Assembly (NCBI GenBank): GCA_003001975.1
Contig: PVUG01000001.1
Span: forward strand, 310,001 to 374,000
Source of the DNA: Martelella mediterranea
GTDB taxonomy: Bacteria; Pseudomonadota; Alphaproteobacteria; Rhizobiales; Rhizobiaceae
Direction of reading: 5' to 3'
DNA length: 64,000 nucleotides
Shown here: positions 1-7,589 of the stretch, piece after piece
Layout of the letters: the number at the start of each line of letters is the position of its first letter
How positions within the stretch are numbered: the first letter of the stretch is position 1
The notes under the pieces: generated by a model
Seen by the model: the letters and a program-made list of their open reading frames with translations, nothing else
Told to the model about the DNA's origin: nothing
Databases searched by the model: none
Made by a program: the position numbers and the translations under genes

Positions 1-779
1 GCATCGCCATGCTGCCGACGACGGTGTCGAATGCGGCCTCCCCGCGCCCGCTCCAGGCCGTCCGGATCGACCTCAAGCTGCTGTATCGCAATTCGCCCGT
101 TGCCTTTTTCGGGGTGCTGCTGACCGGCATTGCCAATGGTGCCTTCGGCACGCTGGTGGCCGTCTTTGCCGCCCGCGCCGGGCTTCCCGACAATCAGGTC
201 GCCTTTCTGGTAACCGGCGCCATTCTGGCCGGCGCGCTTGCCCAGGTGCCCGTCGGACGGCTTTCCGACCGGATGGACCGGCGCTATGTGATTGCGGGCC
301 TTGCGGCAATCGCGGCAGCGGCGGCGATCACCGTCGTCATCTTCAAGCCTGGCAGCACCACGCTGATCGTCCTGATCGCCACCTACGGCGCCACGGCCAA
401 TGTGCTTTATCCGATCACGGCCTCGCATGCGAATGACTTCGCCCGACCGGAGGATTACGTCAAGATTGCAAGCGGCCTTCTGTTCCTGTTCGGCATCGGC
501 ACCATCATCGGCCCCACCGTCGGCGGCCCCGTGATGTCGAACTTCGGCCCCTATGCGCTGTTCATCGTCACCGCCACAGCGCATGTCCTGATCCTTGCCT
601 ATGCCATCGTCCGTTCCCGCATTCGCGCCGCTGTACCGGTTACCAACCGCGAGGCCTTCACGGCCATGCCGGACGCGGCAACGCCGGTTTCCACCACCGA
701 GGGGGTTGCGCTGAAGAACCCGAACCGCGAAACCTCCGTTTACGACGAAGAAGAAAGGAGCGAAGATCATGCCGCTTGA
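1..779 (+). CDS. MFS transporter, C-terminal part (5' end outside window)
   Basis: Inner-membrane transporter of the major facilitator superfamily; substrate not identifiable. The frame is open to the left edge, and about 250 residues are visible against roughly 400-440 for a whole MFS protein, so this is the second half. Several hydrophobic helices are visible. The loop GRLSDRMDRRYVI matches MFS motif A (GxLaDrxGRR) as repeated in the second six-helix bundle. A hydrophilic tail of about 50 residues rich in Ala, Thr and Glu follows the last helix. The ATG near base 9 is probably internal. The stop overlaps the start of the next gene by 11 bases, suggesting translational coupling. Family call is firm, substrate unknown. 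Confidence 0.85.
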   Translation, partial: IAMLPTTVSNAASPRPLQAVRIDLKLLYRNSPVAFFGVLLTGIANGAFGTLVAVFAARAGLPDNQVAFLVTGAILAGALAQVPVGRLSDRMDRRYVIAGLAAIAAAAAITVVIFKPGSTTLIVLIATYGATANVLYPITASHANDFARPEDYVKIASGLLFLFGIGTIIGPTVGGPVMSNFGPYALFIVTATAHVLILAYAIVRSRIRAAVPVTNREAFTAMPDAATPVSTTEGVALKNPNRETSVYDEEERSEDHAA

Positions 780-969
780 TGACGACAGCGACGACAAGAA
801 ACCTGCAAGGAACCAGTACATCATTGGCGCCGATCTGGAAGAACATTCGGTCGAGGCGCTGAACGGTTTCGTCGAGGAGCTGCGCCGCGAGATCGAACGT
901 CTCGAGGCTGCCATCGGCAGGAAGGGTAGCGAGCGCGAAAAGGCCGAAAGTTTCTTCAAGAAGAAATAG
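769..969 (+). CDS. DUF1192 family small protein
   Basis: A 66-residue acidic N-terminus/basic C-terminus protein matching the DUF1192 family of small alphaproteobacterial proteins: MPLDDDSDDKKP start, a central segment about VEALNGFVEELRREIERLEAAI predicted to be helical or coiled-coil, and a lysine-rich end (FFKKK). No membrane helix or cysteine. It begins inside the end of the transporter gene, with AAGGAG-like bases (gaaaggagcgaag) placed for its ATG. Function is not known to me. Real on the basis of the ribosome-binding site, overlap, length and composition. Confidence 0.85.
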   Translation: MPLDDDSDDKKPARNQYIIGADLEEHSVEALNGFVEELRREIERLEAAIGRKGSEREKAESFFKKK

Positions 970-991
970 TCCGCTCCGCTGCAACCGGCCT

Positions 992-1007
992 TTAACGCGA
1001 TATTAAC
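992..1007 (+). promoter_or_regulatory. CtrA-type box TTAA-N7-TTAAC upstream of RNA candidate
   Basis: The bases read TTAA, seven bases, TTAAC, an exact match to the full CtrA consensus of alphaproteobacteria. It lies directly before the candidate small RNA and about 245 bases before rcdA. CtrA is the cell-cycle response regulator whose turnover RcdA assists, which makes chance less likely. Binding is inferred from sequence only. Confidence 0.55.
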
Positions 1008-1009
1008 CT

Positions 1010-1112
1010 TTCCAAGTTGTTATAGGTCATCCGCTTGGCGGAGTCGGGATCTCTGTCTTTATTCCGATCATCACCCTTTGACTTACGGGCCGCTTTTGCG
1101 GCTCTTTTTTTT
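1010..1112 (+). ncRNA. Candidate small RNA ending in an intrinsic terminator
   Basis: The gap between the DUF1192 gene and rcdA holds structure no protein gene explains. A small hairpin (tccgc-ttg-gcgga) is followed by about 40 bases of CU-rich unpaired sequence with 'ctctgtctttattccgatca' and 'catcaccctttg', then a 7-bp stem (gggccgc-tttt-gcggctc) with eight T residues. This layout resembles the alpha-r8/MmgR (Rfam suhB) RNAs of rhizobia as I remember them. The 5' end is a guess; a TATAGG at 1021 could be a -10 element, but no good -35 is seen. It could alternatively be only the terminator and 3' UTR of the upstream genes. Confidence 0.45.
1087..1112 (+). terminator. Intrinsic terminator
   Basis: Seven-base-pair stem with one G-T pair, a tttt loop and a run of eight T. 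It ends either the MFS-DUF1192 transcript or the candidate RNA, and it isolates rcdA from upstream readthrough. Confidence 0.85.
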
Positions 1113-1139
1113 GCACAACCCGGCATTCGGCAGTGGGTA

Positions 1140-1154
1140 TTAACCCTTCGTTAA
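1140..1154 (+). promoter_or_regulatory. Second CtrA-type box TTAA-N7-TTAA before rcdA
   Basis: TTAA-CCCTTCG-TTAA with exact seven-base spacing, 98 bases before the rcdA start codon and downstream of the terminator, so well placed to act on the rcdA promoter. The last base of the consensus (C) is G here. Direct sequence match; binding is inferred. Confidence 0.55.
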
Positions 1155-1252
1155 GAAACGGGTTGCGGAAATGCGTTACAGGTATATTTGTTGTCAACGT
1201 TGTTGAAGACTTGCCGCACCAAGCGTATCGCGGCAATCGGCGTAGCAAGAGT

Positions 1253-1768
1253 ATGCAAATGACCAGTACCGGGGCACATCCGATCAGTTTTGCGGGACGG
1301 GCCGCCAACTCACCGCAGTTCGATGCCCTTTATGCCGAAGGCATGACGCTTGTCGAGGAGACAGCCGCCTATCTGGACGGTCCCGGCCGGGCTGCCTCGA
1401 AACTGCTCAGCGGCAGAGCGGCCGCGCTTTACTCGGCGGAATCCATCCGGCTCACCACGCGCCTGATGCAACTGGCATCGTGGCTGTTGCTGCAGCGGTC
1501 CCTCAATTCCGGCGAGATGAGCCGTGAGCAGGTGATCCAGGAGCGCAACAAGCTGCGTCTGGGCGGCGGCGGAGATGAAGAGGGCCTTTCGGCCTGGCGG
1601 GAACTGCCGCCGGGTTTCCGCGATCTGGCAGACCATGCCACACGGCTTGAAACCCGCATTCGCAAACTCGATGAAAGCCTGATGCGCGGCCACGTTCAGC
1701 CGGAACCGGCCAACAACCAGGTCATCGCCCAGATCGATCTGCTGCAGACCGCCTTCGCAAGACGCTAA
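1253..1768 (+). CDS. rcdA: RcdA / DUF1465 regulator of CtrA degradation
   Basis: About 171 residues of the DUF1465 family, whose Caulobacter member RcdA is an adaptor helping ClpXP remove CtrA. The protein is mostly helical, with a conserved early segment FDALYAEGMTLVEETAAYLDG and a mid-part ESIRLTTRLMQLASWLLLQ; the loop KLRLGGGGDEEGLSAW is flexible and glycine-rich. The ATG at 1253 was chosen because the family similarity begins shortly after; a second ATG follows two codons later. The reading frame also extends upstream, but that part overlaps the CtrA-like box and looks non-coding. Monocistronic: terminator before, long gap after. Presence of CtrA-like boxes suggests feedback between CtrA and its own degradation. 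Confidence 0.85.
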   Translation: MQMTSTGAHPISFAGRAANSPQFDALYAEGMTLVEETAAYLDGPGRAASKLLSGRAAALYSAESIRLTTRLMQLASWLLLQRSLNSGEMSREQVIQERNKLRLGGGGDEEGLSAWRELPPGFRDLADHATRLETRIRKLDESLMRGHVQPEPANNQVIAQIDLLQTAFARR

Positions 1769-1829
1769 TTCCGAAAAAACTGCAAGAAAAACCTGGCGCC
1801 AAGGCCCGGTTCAGGCTGCCAATAAAGCC

Positions 1830-1984
1830 CGTCCCGCGTTCTGTCGTCATACCGGCCTTGAGCCGGTATCCAGGGCCGCTTGTTGTGCGCTTCCAGAACG
1901 GGTCTTTGCGCGCAAGGACCTGGCCCTTGCTGGTTTCCGGCTCAAGCCCGAGGATGCCCCGGAGGGAGGGGCAGCTTTATCAAC
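1830..1984. repeat. Dispersed inverted-repeat element, copy A
   Basis: Fills the rcdA-rpmE gap. Its left part has gtcataccggccttgagccg and its right part tttccggctcaagcccgagg, which are inverted relatives of each other around a core ending gcgcgcaaggacctggccct. Very similar to the element at 16114-16243 over more than 100 bases and shares its right end (ggag-gaggggcagctt-tcaac) with the one at 31074-31205. No coding capacity and no transposase: a MITE-like or REP-like unit. Confidence 0.75.
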
Positions 1985-2014
1985 AAAAAACCCGGCACAA
2001 TGGCCGGGTTTTTC
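1985..2014 (-). terminator. rpmE terminator
   Basis: Stem cccggc / gccggg with a six-base loop and A and T runs on either side, so it can work in both directions; on the minus strand it lies about 25 bases after the rpmE stop. Confidence 0.8.
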
Positions 2015-2038
2015 GTATTCTGTCGTCTGATCTGAAAA

Positions 2039-2260
2039 TCAGATGCCAAGACCGCCGAAGCGCTTGTTGAACTTGGAAACGCGGCCGCCGCGGTCAAGCA
2101 GCTGCTGCGAGCCGCCGGTCCATGCCGGGTGCGACGTCGGATCGATATCGAGGGTCAGGACATCGCCTTCATTACCCCAGGTCGAACGCGTTTCGTATTC
2201 CGTGCCGTCCGTCATGACGACCTTGATCATGTGATAGTCGGGATGAATATCAGCCTTCAT
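2039..2260 (-). CDS. rpmE: 50S ribosomal protein L31
   Basis: A 73-residue protein of the large ribosomal subunit beginning [20 protein letters not shown] and ending [11 protein letters not shown], typical L31 type A. It contains no cysteine, so it is the zinc-independent (C-minus) form. The ATG is preceded by AGGAACGAGAG on the minus strand; the longer frame upstream is not L31-like and was excluded. Monocistronic with its own terminator. It diverges from the ABC exporter gene. A short inverted repeat (agccgtg/cacggct, 2331-2360) in the shared upstream region could be part of a leader, but I cannot assign it. Confidence 0.95.
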   Translation of the reverse strand: MKADIHPDYHMIKVVMTDGTEYETRSTWGNEGDVLTLDIDPTSHPAWTGGSQQLLDRGGRVSKFNKRFGGLGI

Positions 2261-2456
2261 AACTCTCGTTCCTGCAAGCTTGTTTAAACCCTGGCCGCCA
2301 TTGCGCCCACCGGGGCTATTGAATAAACAAAGCCGTGAGACCCCAAAAAAAGCCACGGCTGTCGATTAGGTTGCGGTCGCTATACAGGAACGTGAGCCGA
2401 ATAACAAGAGCCGCCGGATGCAATATCCGGCCTCGGCGAAAGTGAAGGAAATACCC

Positions 2457-4241
2457 GTGAGCAGAAATGCTGAAACACGTGGTGGCAGAGCAAAAGAGCT
2501 TCGGCCGCTGACTGCGATTTTACCCTATATCACCGCCTATCGCGGCCTTGTGGCCGGCGCCCTCACCTTCCTTCTGATTGCCGCTTTCGTAACGCTCACC
2601 CTGCCCGTTGCCGTGCGCCGGGTGATTGACCACGGCTTTTCGACAGACGATGCCGAACTGATCAACAACTATTTTCTTGTGCTTGGGCTGATGGCGCTGG
2701 CGCTCGGCATGGCCAGCGCACTGCGTTATTTCTTCGTGATGATTCTCGGCGAACGGGTTGTCGCCGACCTGCGGCGTGATGTTTTTGCCCATGTCGTGCA
2801 GCTGTCGCCCGCCTTCTTCGATGTCAATCAGTCAGGCGAGATCGTCTCGCGGCTGACGGCCGACACGGTGCAGATCAAGTCGGCCTTCGGCGCAAGCGCT
2901 TCGGTTGCGCTGCGCAATCTGATCATGGGCATCGGCGCGCTGATCATGATGATCTACACCTCGCCGCGCCTTTCGGTGCTGGTGATTGCCGCAATCCCGC
3001 TGGTGGTGCTGCCGCTGATCGCCGCCGGTCGTCAGGTGCGCACGCGCTCTCGCGCCGCGCAGGATCAACTGGCCGATGCGACCGCCTTTGCCGGTGAGGC
3101 CATCGGCGCAACCCGCACCCTGCAGGCCTTTACCGCCGAGGGCATGGCCTCAAACCGCTATGCACGCGGCGTGGAAAACGCCTTCGCCGCCGCCCGTTCG
3201 GCGCTGAAGGCGCGCGCGGCGCTGACGGCCGTGGCAATCTCCACGGTGTTCTGTTCGATCACCGCAATCCTGTGGTTCGGCGCCCAATCCGTGCTGTCCG
3301 ACACGATGACCGGCGGCACGCTCGGCCAGTTCCTGATCTACTCGGTTCTGGCAGCCGGCGCCCTTGGCCAGCTCTCGGAAGTCTGGGGCGAACTCTCGCT
3401 TGCCGCCGGAGCCGCCGAACGGCTGAGCGAACTGCTGCTGGAGCCGTCCTCGATCACGACGCCTGCAACCCCGGTGGCCCTGCCCGCGCCGCGCGGCGCG
3501 CTTGAGGCAGATCATGTCTGTTTCCGCTATCCCACAGGCGGCGCCAAAGCCGGCGCCCTGAACGGGCTGTCATTATCCGTTTCGGCCGGAGAGACGGTTG
3601 CCGTCGTCGGCCCGTCGGGGGCGGGAAAGAGCACGCTGTTTTCGCTTCTGTTGCGGTTTTACGACCCCGATGAAGGGGCGATCCGGCTTGATGGCGTCGA
3701 TCTGCGCGAAGCCGACCCTGCGGCGATCAGGGCCCGGTTTGCGCTGGTGCCGCAGGATGTCGCGATCTTTGCCGCCAGCATTCACGACAATATCGCGCTC
3801 GGCCAGCCCGATGCATCACGCGAAGATGTGCGCGCCGCCGCCATTGCCGCCCAGGCCGACGGGTTCATCGAAAAGCTCGAAAACGGCTATGACACGATGG
3901 CGGGCGAACGCGGCATCACCCTGTCCGGCGGTCAGCGCCAGCGCATCGCCATCGCCCGGGCCGTGCTGCGCGATGCGCCCGTCCTGTTGCTCGACGAGGC
4001 GACATCGGCGCTCGATGCCGAAAGCGAGACGCTGGTGCAGGCCGCGCTGGGCGGGCTGATGAAGGGCCGCACAACGCTGGTGATCGCCCACAGGCTGGCC
4101 ACCGTGCTGTCGGCCGACCGCATTCTGGTGATGGATGAGGGCCGCATCGTCGAAGAAGGCACGCATGAAACACTGGTGGCCCGCAACGGGCTTTATGCCC
4201 GGCTTGCGCGCCTGCAGTTCAACACCGAGGAAACCGCCTGA
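2457..4241 (+). CDS. ABC exporter, fused permease-ATPase (ABCB type)
   Basis: Half-transporter of the lipid/drug exporter class (MsbA/LmrA-like); works as a homodimer in the inner membrane, cargo unknown. The first ~330 residues hold six membrane helices; the ATPase domain follows with Walker A GPSGAGKST, a Q-loop near VPQDVAIF, signature LSGGQRQR, Walker B VLLLDEATSALD and switch His in IAHRLAT, all intact. Length about 594 residues, normal for the class. I prefer the GTG at 2457 because AAGGA lies seven bases before it; an ATG 39 bases upstream in the same frame has no good ribosome-binding site. Stands alone, ending three bases from the convergent EamA gene. Confidence 0.9.
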   Translation: MSRNAETRGGRAKELRPLTAILPYITAYRGLVAGALTFLLIAAFVTLTLPVAVRRVIDHGFSTDDAELINNYFLVLGLMALALGMASALRYFFVMILGERVVADLRRDVFAHVVQLSPAFFDVNQSGEIVSRLTADTVQIKSAFGASASVALRNLIMGIGALIMMIYTSPRLSVLVIAAIPLVVLPLIAAGRQVRTRSRAAQDQLADATAFAGEAIGATRTLQAFTAEGMASNRYARGVENAFAAARSALKARAALTAVAISTVFCSITAILWFGAQSVLSDTMTGGTLGQFLIYSVLAAGALGQLSEVWGELSLAAGAAERLSELLLEPSSITTPATPVALPAPRGALEADHVCFRYPTGGAKAGALNGLSLSVSAGETVAVVGPSGAGKSTLFSLLLRFYDPDEGAIRLDGVDLREADPAAIRARFALVPQDVAIFAASIHDNIALGQPDASREDVRAAAIAAQADGFIEKLENGYDTMAGERGITLSGGQRQRIAIARAVLRDAPVLLLDEATSALDAESETLVQAALGGLMKGRTTLVIAHRLATVLSADRILVMDEGRIVEEGTHETLVARNGLYARLARLQFNTEETA

Positions 4242-4244
4242 GGA

Positions 4245-5138
4245 TCAACCCTCAGGCTTGCGGCCCGTGGGCATGAAGGTTGCAGCAAAGATCAGTGCGA
4301 TGCCGGCCCACACGATCGGTTGCGGCCATTCGTCGAAAACCACCAGCCCCATCATCACGGCCAGCGGCAGAGCCATGTGCAGGGCTGGCGTGAGCACCAT
4401 CGCATCGGCCATCGAAAACGCCTTCAGCATGCAGAAATTGCTGGTATTGACCAGCAGCGCCGACACGCACAAAAGCCCCAGATCAGCAAACCCGATCGGC
4501 GACCGGAAGAACAGCAGTGCCGGAGCGGCAGTCATGCTCGCCATCAGCACATACATCCAGAACAATGCCGGCACGAAAGCCTCGTTCATCGCCAGCATCT
4601 TCAAAACGATGTTCTTGGTGGCAAGCGCCAGCGCCGCTGCAACCGCCACAAGCCCCGCCACCTGAAACGCCTCGCTGCCCGGCCTGAGGATCAGGAGAGC
4701 ACCGAACAGCCCAAGGGCAACCGCCAGCCAGCGATGCCAAGTCGCCTTTTCCTTCAGCAGCAGGATCGCCAGCGGAATGACAAAAAATGTCTCGAGCTGA
4801 AACAGCGAGACGGCAATCGCGAATGGCAGCAGCGACAGCGAGGTGAAGATCAGAAAACTGACAACCACGCCCACCCCCGCGCGGATCGCCAGAAGACGCG
4901 GCGAACGCAGCCGGAAACCGGCAGAGCCTTTCATGGCGGCAACCGGCAGCACCATCATCGCAGCCAGGCTGTTCTGCACGAAAATCAGCATGACCGGCGC
5001 ATGGCGGGCCGTCAGCACCTTGGTCAGCGTATCGATACAGCTGAAGGCGGCAACGCCGGCAATCATCAGAAAAATCGCAGCAAGTCGGCGACCGGGCCGC
5101 CAACGCACGCCCCGCATAGGCAGGACGAAGGTCATCAT
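4245..5138 (-). CDS. DMT superfamily EamA-type transporter
   Basis: A 297-residue inner-membrane protein with about ten hydrophobic helices arranged as two EamA repeats, as in drug/metabolite exporters; substrate unknown. Repeat features include AILLLKEKATWHRWLAVALGLFG in the first half and GLVVFDEWPQPIVWAGIALIF in the second, each with the acidic-tryptophan turn usual before the last helix of a repeat. Two start codons sit side by side (5138 and 5135); CAGGAG upstream fits the second slightly better. Convergent with the ABC exporter. The 223 bases upstream contain two small hairpins (5213-5230, 5259-5275) and no gene. Confidence 0.88.
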   Translation of the reverse strand: MMTFVLPMRGVRWRPGRRLAAIFLMIAGVAAFSCIDTLTKVLTARHAPVMLIFVQNSLAAMMVLPVAAMKGSAGFRLRSPRLLAIRAGVGVVVSFLIFTSLSLLPFAIAVSLFQLETFFVIPLAILLLKEKATWHRWLAVALGLFGALLILRPGSEAFQVAGLVAVAAALALATKNIVLKMLAMNEAFVPALFWMYVLMASMTAAPALLFFRSPIGFADLGLLCVSALLVNTSNFCMLKAFSMADAMVLTPALHMALPLAVMMGLVVFDEWPQPIVWAGIALIFAATFMPTGRKPEG

Positions 5139-5361
5139 CTACTCCTGAACAAGCATCTGTTCGTGTCGGGATGCTTCCTGGAGGGGCCCTCGTCCGCTTG
5201 TCAGGAAGAACAGCGCTTTACAAAAAGCGCGGCGGTTGGGCAGGCATGCCGTACCACCCTTGCGGAGACCGCAAGATAGAAAAGAGCGCAGCCAAAGGCA
5301 AGTCCGGACGGACATGTCCGGCCAATGCCGCAGGCAAACACGGTTTCGGTTTTCCGAAACC

Positions 5362-6393
5362 TCAGCGCTCGGTCAGCTTGAACTCGATACGGCGGTTCTG
5401 GGCGCGCGCTTCAGGCGAATTGCCGGGTGCAATCGGCTGATATTCGGCAAATCCGGCAGCCACCAACCGTGCGGCGGGCACACCTTGCGAAATCAGATAG
5501 CGCACGACGGAATTCGCACGCGCCGACGACAGTTCCCAGTTATCGGCAAACTGACCGCCGGCCCGGATCGGAACATCATCCGTATGGCCGTCAACCCGCA
5601 GCACCCAGTTGATATCCTCGGGTATTTCCGGCGCGATTTCGAGAAGTGCGGTGGCAAGCTTTGCAAGCTCGGCGCGGCCGTCATCGTTCAGCTCATCCGA
5701 ACCGGAGGGAAACAGAACCTCGGACTGGAACACGAAGCGGTCGCCGACAATCCGGATATTCTCGCGGTCGGAGAGGATCTGCCTCAGCCGCCCGAAGAAG
5801 TCGGAGCGGTAACGGTTCAGCTCCTGCACCTTCTGCGCCAGAGCGACATTGAGGCGCCGGCCGAGATCGGCGATACGGGCCTGCGAGGCCTCGTCCTTGG
5901 CTTCCGACACTTCCAGCGCCTCCTCGACGGCGGCCAGCTGTGCGCGAAGGGCGGAAATCTGCTGGTTGAGCAGCGCCAGCTGGCTCTGCGCCCGCGCCGT
6001 CAGCTGTCGTTCGGCCTCAAGGTCTTCCGAAAGCGCGCCGATACGGGCCTGAGCGGCATCGCTGGCGCCCGCGCCTTCATCGAGCAGTGCCTGCAGGCGC
6101 GAACGGGCGGCCTGCGCCGTGGCCAGCGAGGCCTGCAGCGAGGCAATCGTATCATTGGCATCCTGCGTGTTGCTCTTTTCCAGCGCCAGAAGCTGTGTCA
6201 GTTCGGCAATCTGGCTGTTCAGCCGGTTCAGCACCTCATCCTTGCCGGAAATTTCACGCGTCAGGATAAACTGGCCGATCACGAACACGGTCAGCAGGAA
6301 CATGATCGCCAGAAGCAAGGTCGACAGCGCGTCGACGAAACCGGGCCAGTAGTCGACACTGCGGTTGGATCGACGATTGCGGGCCAGCGCCAT
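5362..6393 (-). CDS. MotB/OmpA-like peptidoglycan-anchored stator subunit
   Basis: A 343-residue protein: short basic N-terminus, one membrane helix (about residues 17-45) starting GFVDALSTLLLAIMFLL, a long coiled coil (about 50-200) and a C-terminal OmpA/MotB peptidoglycan-binding domain with LRVDGHTDDVPI and NRRIEFKL. Asp21 at the head of the helix matches the proton-carrying aspartate of MotB/TolR/ExbD. Two bases separate it from the MotA-like gene before it, so the two form one transcription unit and probably one ion-driven complex across the inner membrane and cell wall. No flagellar or Tol genes are nearby. Widely conserved in Rhizobiales as far as I recall, with unclear task. Confidence 0.88.
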   Translation of the reverse strand: MALARNRRSNRSVDYWPGFVDALSTLLLAIMFLLTVFVIGQFILTREISGKDEVLNRLNSQIAELTQLLALEKSNTQDANDTIASLQASLATAQAARSRLQALLDEGAGASDAAQARIGALSEDLEAERQLTARAQSQLALLNQQISALRAQLAAVEEALEVSEAKDEASQARIADLGRRLNVALAQKVQELNRYRSDFFGRLRQILSDRENIRIVGDRFVFQSEVLFPSGSDELNDDGRAELAKLATALLEIAPEIPEDINWVLRVDGHTDDVPIRAGGQFADNWELSSARANSVVRYLISQGVPAARLVAAGFAEYQPIAPGNSPEARAQNRRIEFKLTER

Positions 6394-6395
6394 GA

Positions 6396-7424
6396 TTACC
6401 GGTCCTCGAGCTTGTCGGTGAGGCGCTGGAGGGTGCGCCGCATTTCCTGCGATTCCTCGTGCTGCGCCTCGATCCAGTCGCGCAGCATCTGCTGTTCGTT
6501 GCGCATGTTCTTGACCACGCCCTGAATGCCCTCGGCAAGCTGCGCCATGGCGGGCACGGAAGCCGCGCCTGCGCCATTGGCCTCGGCGATCCGCCGCAGT
6601 TCTTCCGCCAGCACCTCGAACTGTTCGGAAGAACCGCTGGCAACGCCCTCAAGCGCCGGTGCGAGATCCGAGGTCACATCGGTCATCGTCGAAAGCCAGT
6701 TTTCCAGTTCCATGTAGAAGCGGTTCTGGGCCCGCCCCGCCTGAAGGTCGAGGAAGCCGAGCACCAGCGAACCGGACAGACCGAGCAGTGAGGAGGAAAA
6801 TGCCGTTCCCATGCCGGAAAGCGGCCCGGCCAGCCCTTCCTTCAGCGCATCGAGAACATCGGCGCTGTCACCGGAATTCGGATCGAGGTTCTGAATGATA
6901 TCGCCAATCGACCCGATGGTGCCGAGCAGGCCCCAAAACGTGCCGAGCAGGCCGAGAAAGACCAGAAGGCCGACGAGATAGCGTGATGTGTCGCGCTGTT
7001 CATCAAGCCGGGTGGCAATGGAATCGAGAATGGAACGCAGCGACGAGGTCGAAAGCGCCATGGTCTGGCGGCTGCCGATCAGCGCGCGCATCGGCGCAAG
7101 CAGCTTCGGGTCGCGGCCGACTCGGTCGGCACTTCCCGCAGCGCGGAAGGAATTGAGCCAGGTGACCTCGCGCCGCAACGCCAGGACCTGCGAGAACACC
7201 ATCAGGATACCGATCAGCAGAACCCCGAGGATCAGGCCGTTCAGCCCCGGATTGGTCATGAAGGCCGAATGGGCCTGCCGATAGAGGATGGCGACACAAA
7301 AGCCGATCAGGATCAGGAAGATGACCATGGTCCAGACGAAGGTCATCGGGCTCGACATCTTCTGGGCGTAGCCGCGCGGCTGAGGCTGGCGCCGATCGTC
7401 CTGTTCGAGTTCGAAATCCGACAT
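6396..7424 (-). CDS. MotA/TolQ/ExbB family proton-channel protein
   Basis: A 342-residue inner-membrane protein. Two helices lie near the N-terminus (FVWTMVIFLILIGFCVAI and LILGVLLIGILMVFSQVLAL), then a cytoplasmic stretch and two helices in the MotA/TolQ core (LVGLLVFLGLLGTFWGLLGT, and GMGTAFSSSLLGLSGSLVLG with the usual small-residue pattern). A predicted helical tail (about 255-342) reaches into the cytoplasm. Partner of the MotB/OmpA-like protein encoded two bases downstream. The pair could energise an envelope process using the proton gradient; target unknown. The start with MSDFELEQDD is the first good ATG and no shorter alternative fits the family better. Confidence 0.88.
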   Translation of the reverse strand: MSDFELEQDDRRQPQPRGYAQKMSSPMTFVWTMVIFLILIGFCVAILYRQAHSAFMTNPGLNGLILGVLLIGILMVFSQVLALRREVTWLNSFRAAGSADRVGRDPKLLAPMRALIGSRQTMALSTSSLRSILDSIATRLDEQRDTSRYLVGLLVFLGLLGTFWGLLGTIGSIGDIIQNLDPNSGDSADVLDALKEGLAGPLSGMGTAFSSSLLGLSGSLVLGFLDLQAGRAQNRFYMELENWLSTMTDVTSDLAPALEGVASGSSEQFEVLAEELRRIAEANGAGAASVPAMAQLAEGIQGVVKNMRNEQQMLRDWIEAQHEESQEMRRTLQRLTDKLEDR

Positions 7425-7589
7425 TTCGCCCTACCCTCCGGTCATCGATGGCTGCGCCGGTACATTGCTGCACGGCCGAACGGACCCGAAGCATTCCTCC
7501 GGGCCGGTTAAAAGCTCTATTCGAAAATGGCGGCGATTTGAAGAGCGATGCACGCAAAACCGGTTTCAGTCCACCGGAAGCACCAGGCT

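Noticed and set aside
1858-2070. Open frames inside repeat copy A
   Set aside because: They lie in a palindromic intergenic element and lack start signals.
5236-6525. 429-codon open frame opposite the OmpA-like gene
   Set aside because: Antisense of a gene with clear domains; no ribosome-binding site and no similarity.
5362-7424. Zorya defence system
   Set aside because: Only a MotA/MotB-like pair is present, with core-gene neighbours and no ZorC/ZorD/ZorE-like genes; kept only as a lower-level observation.
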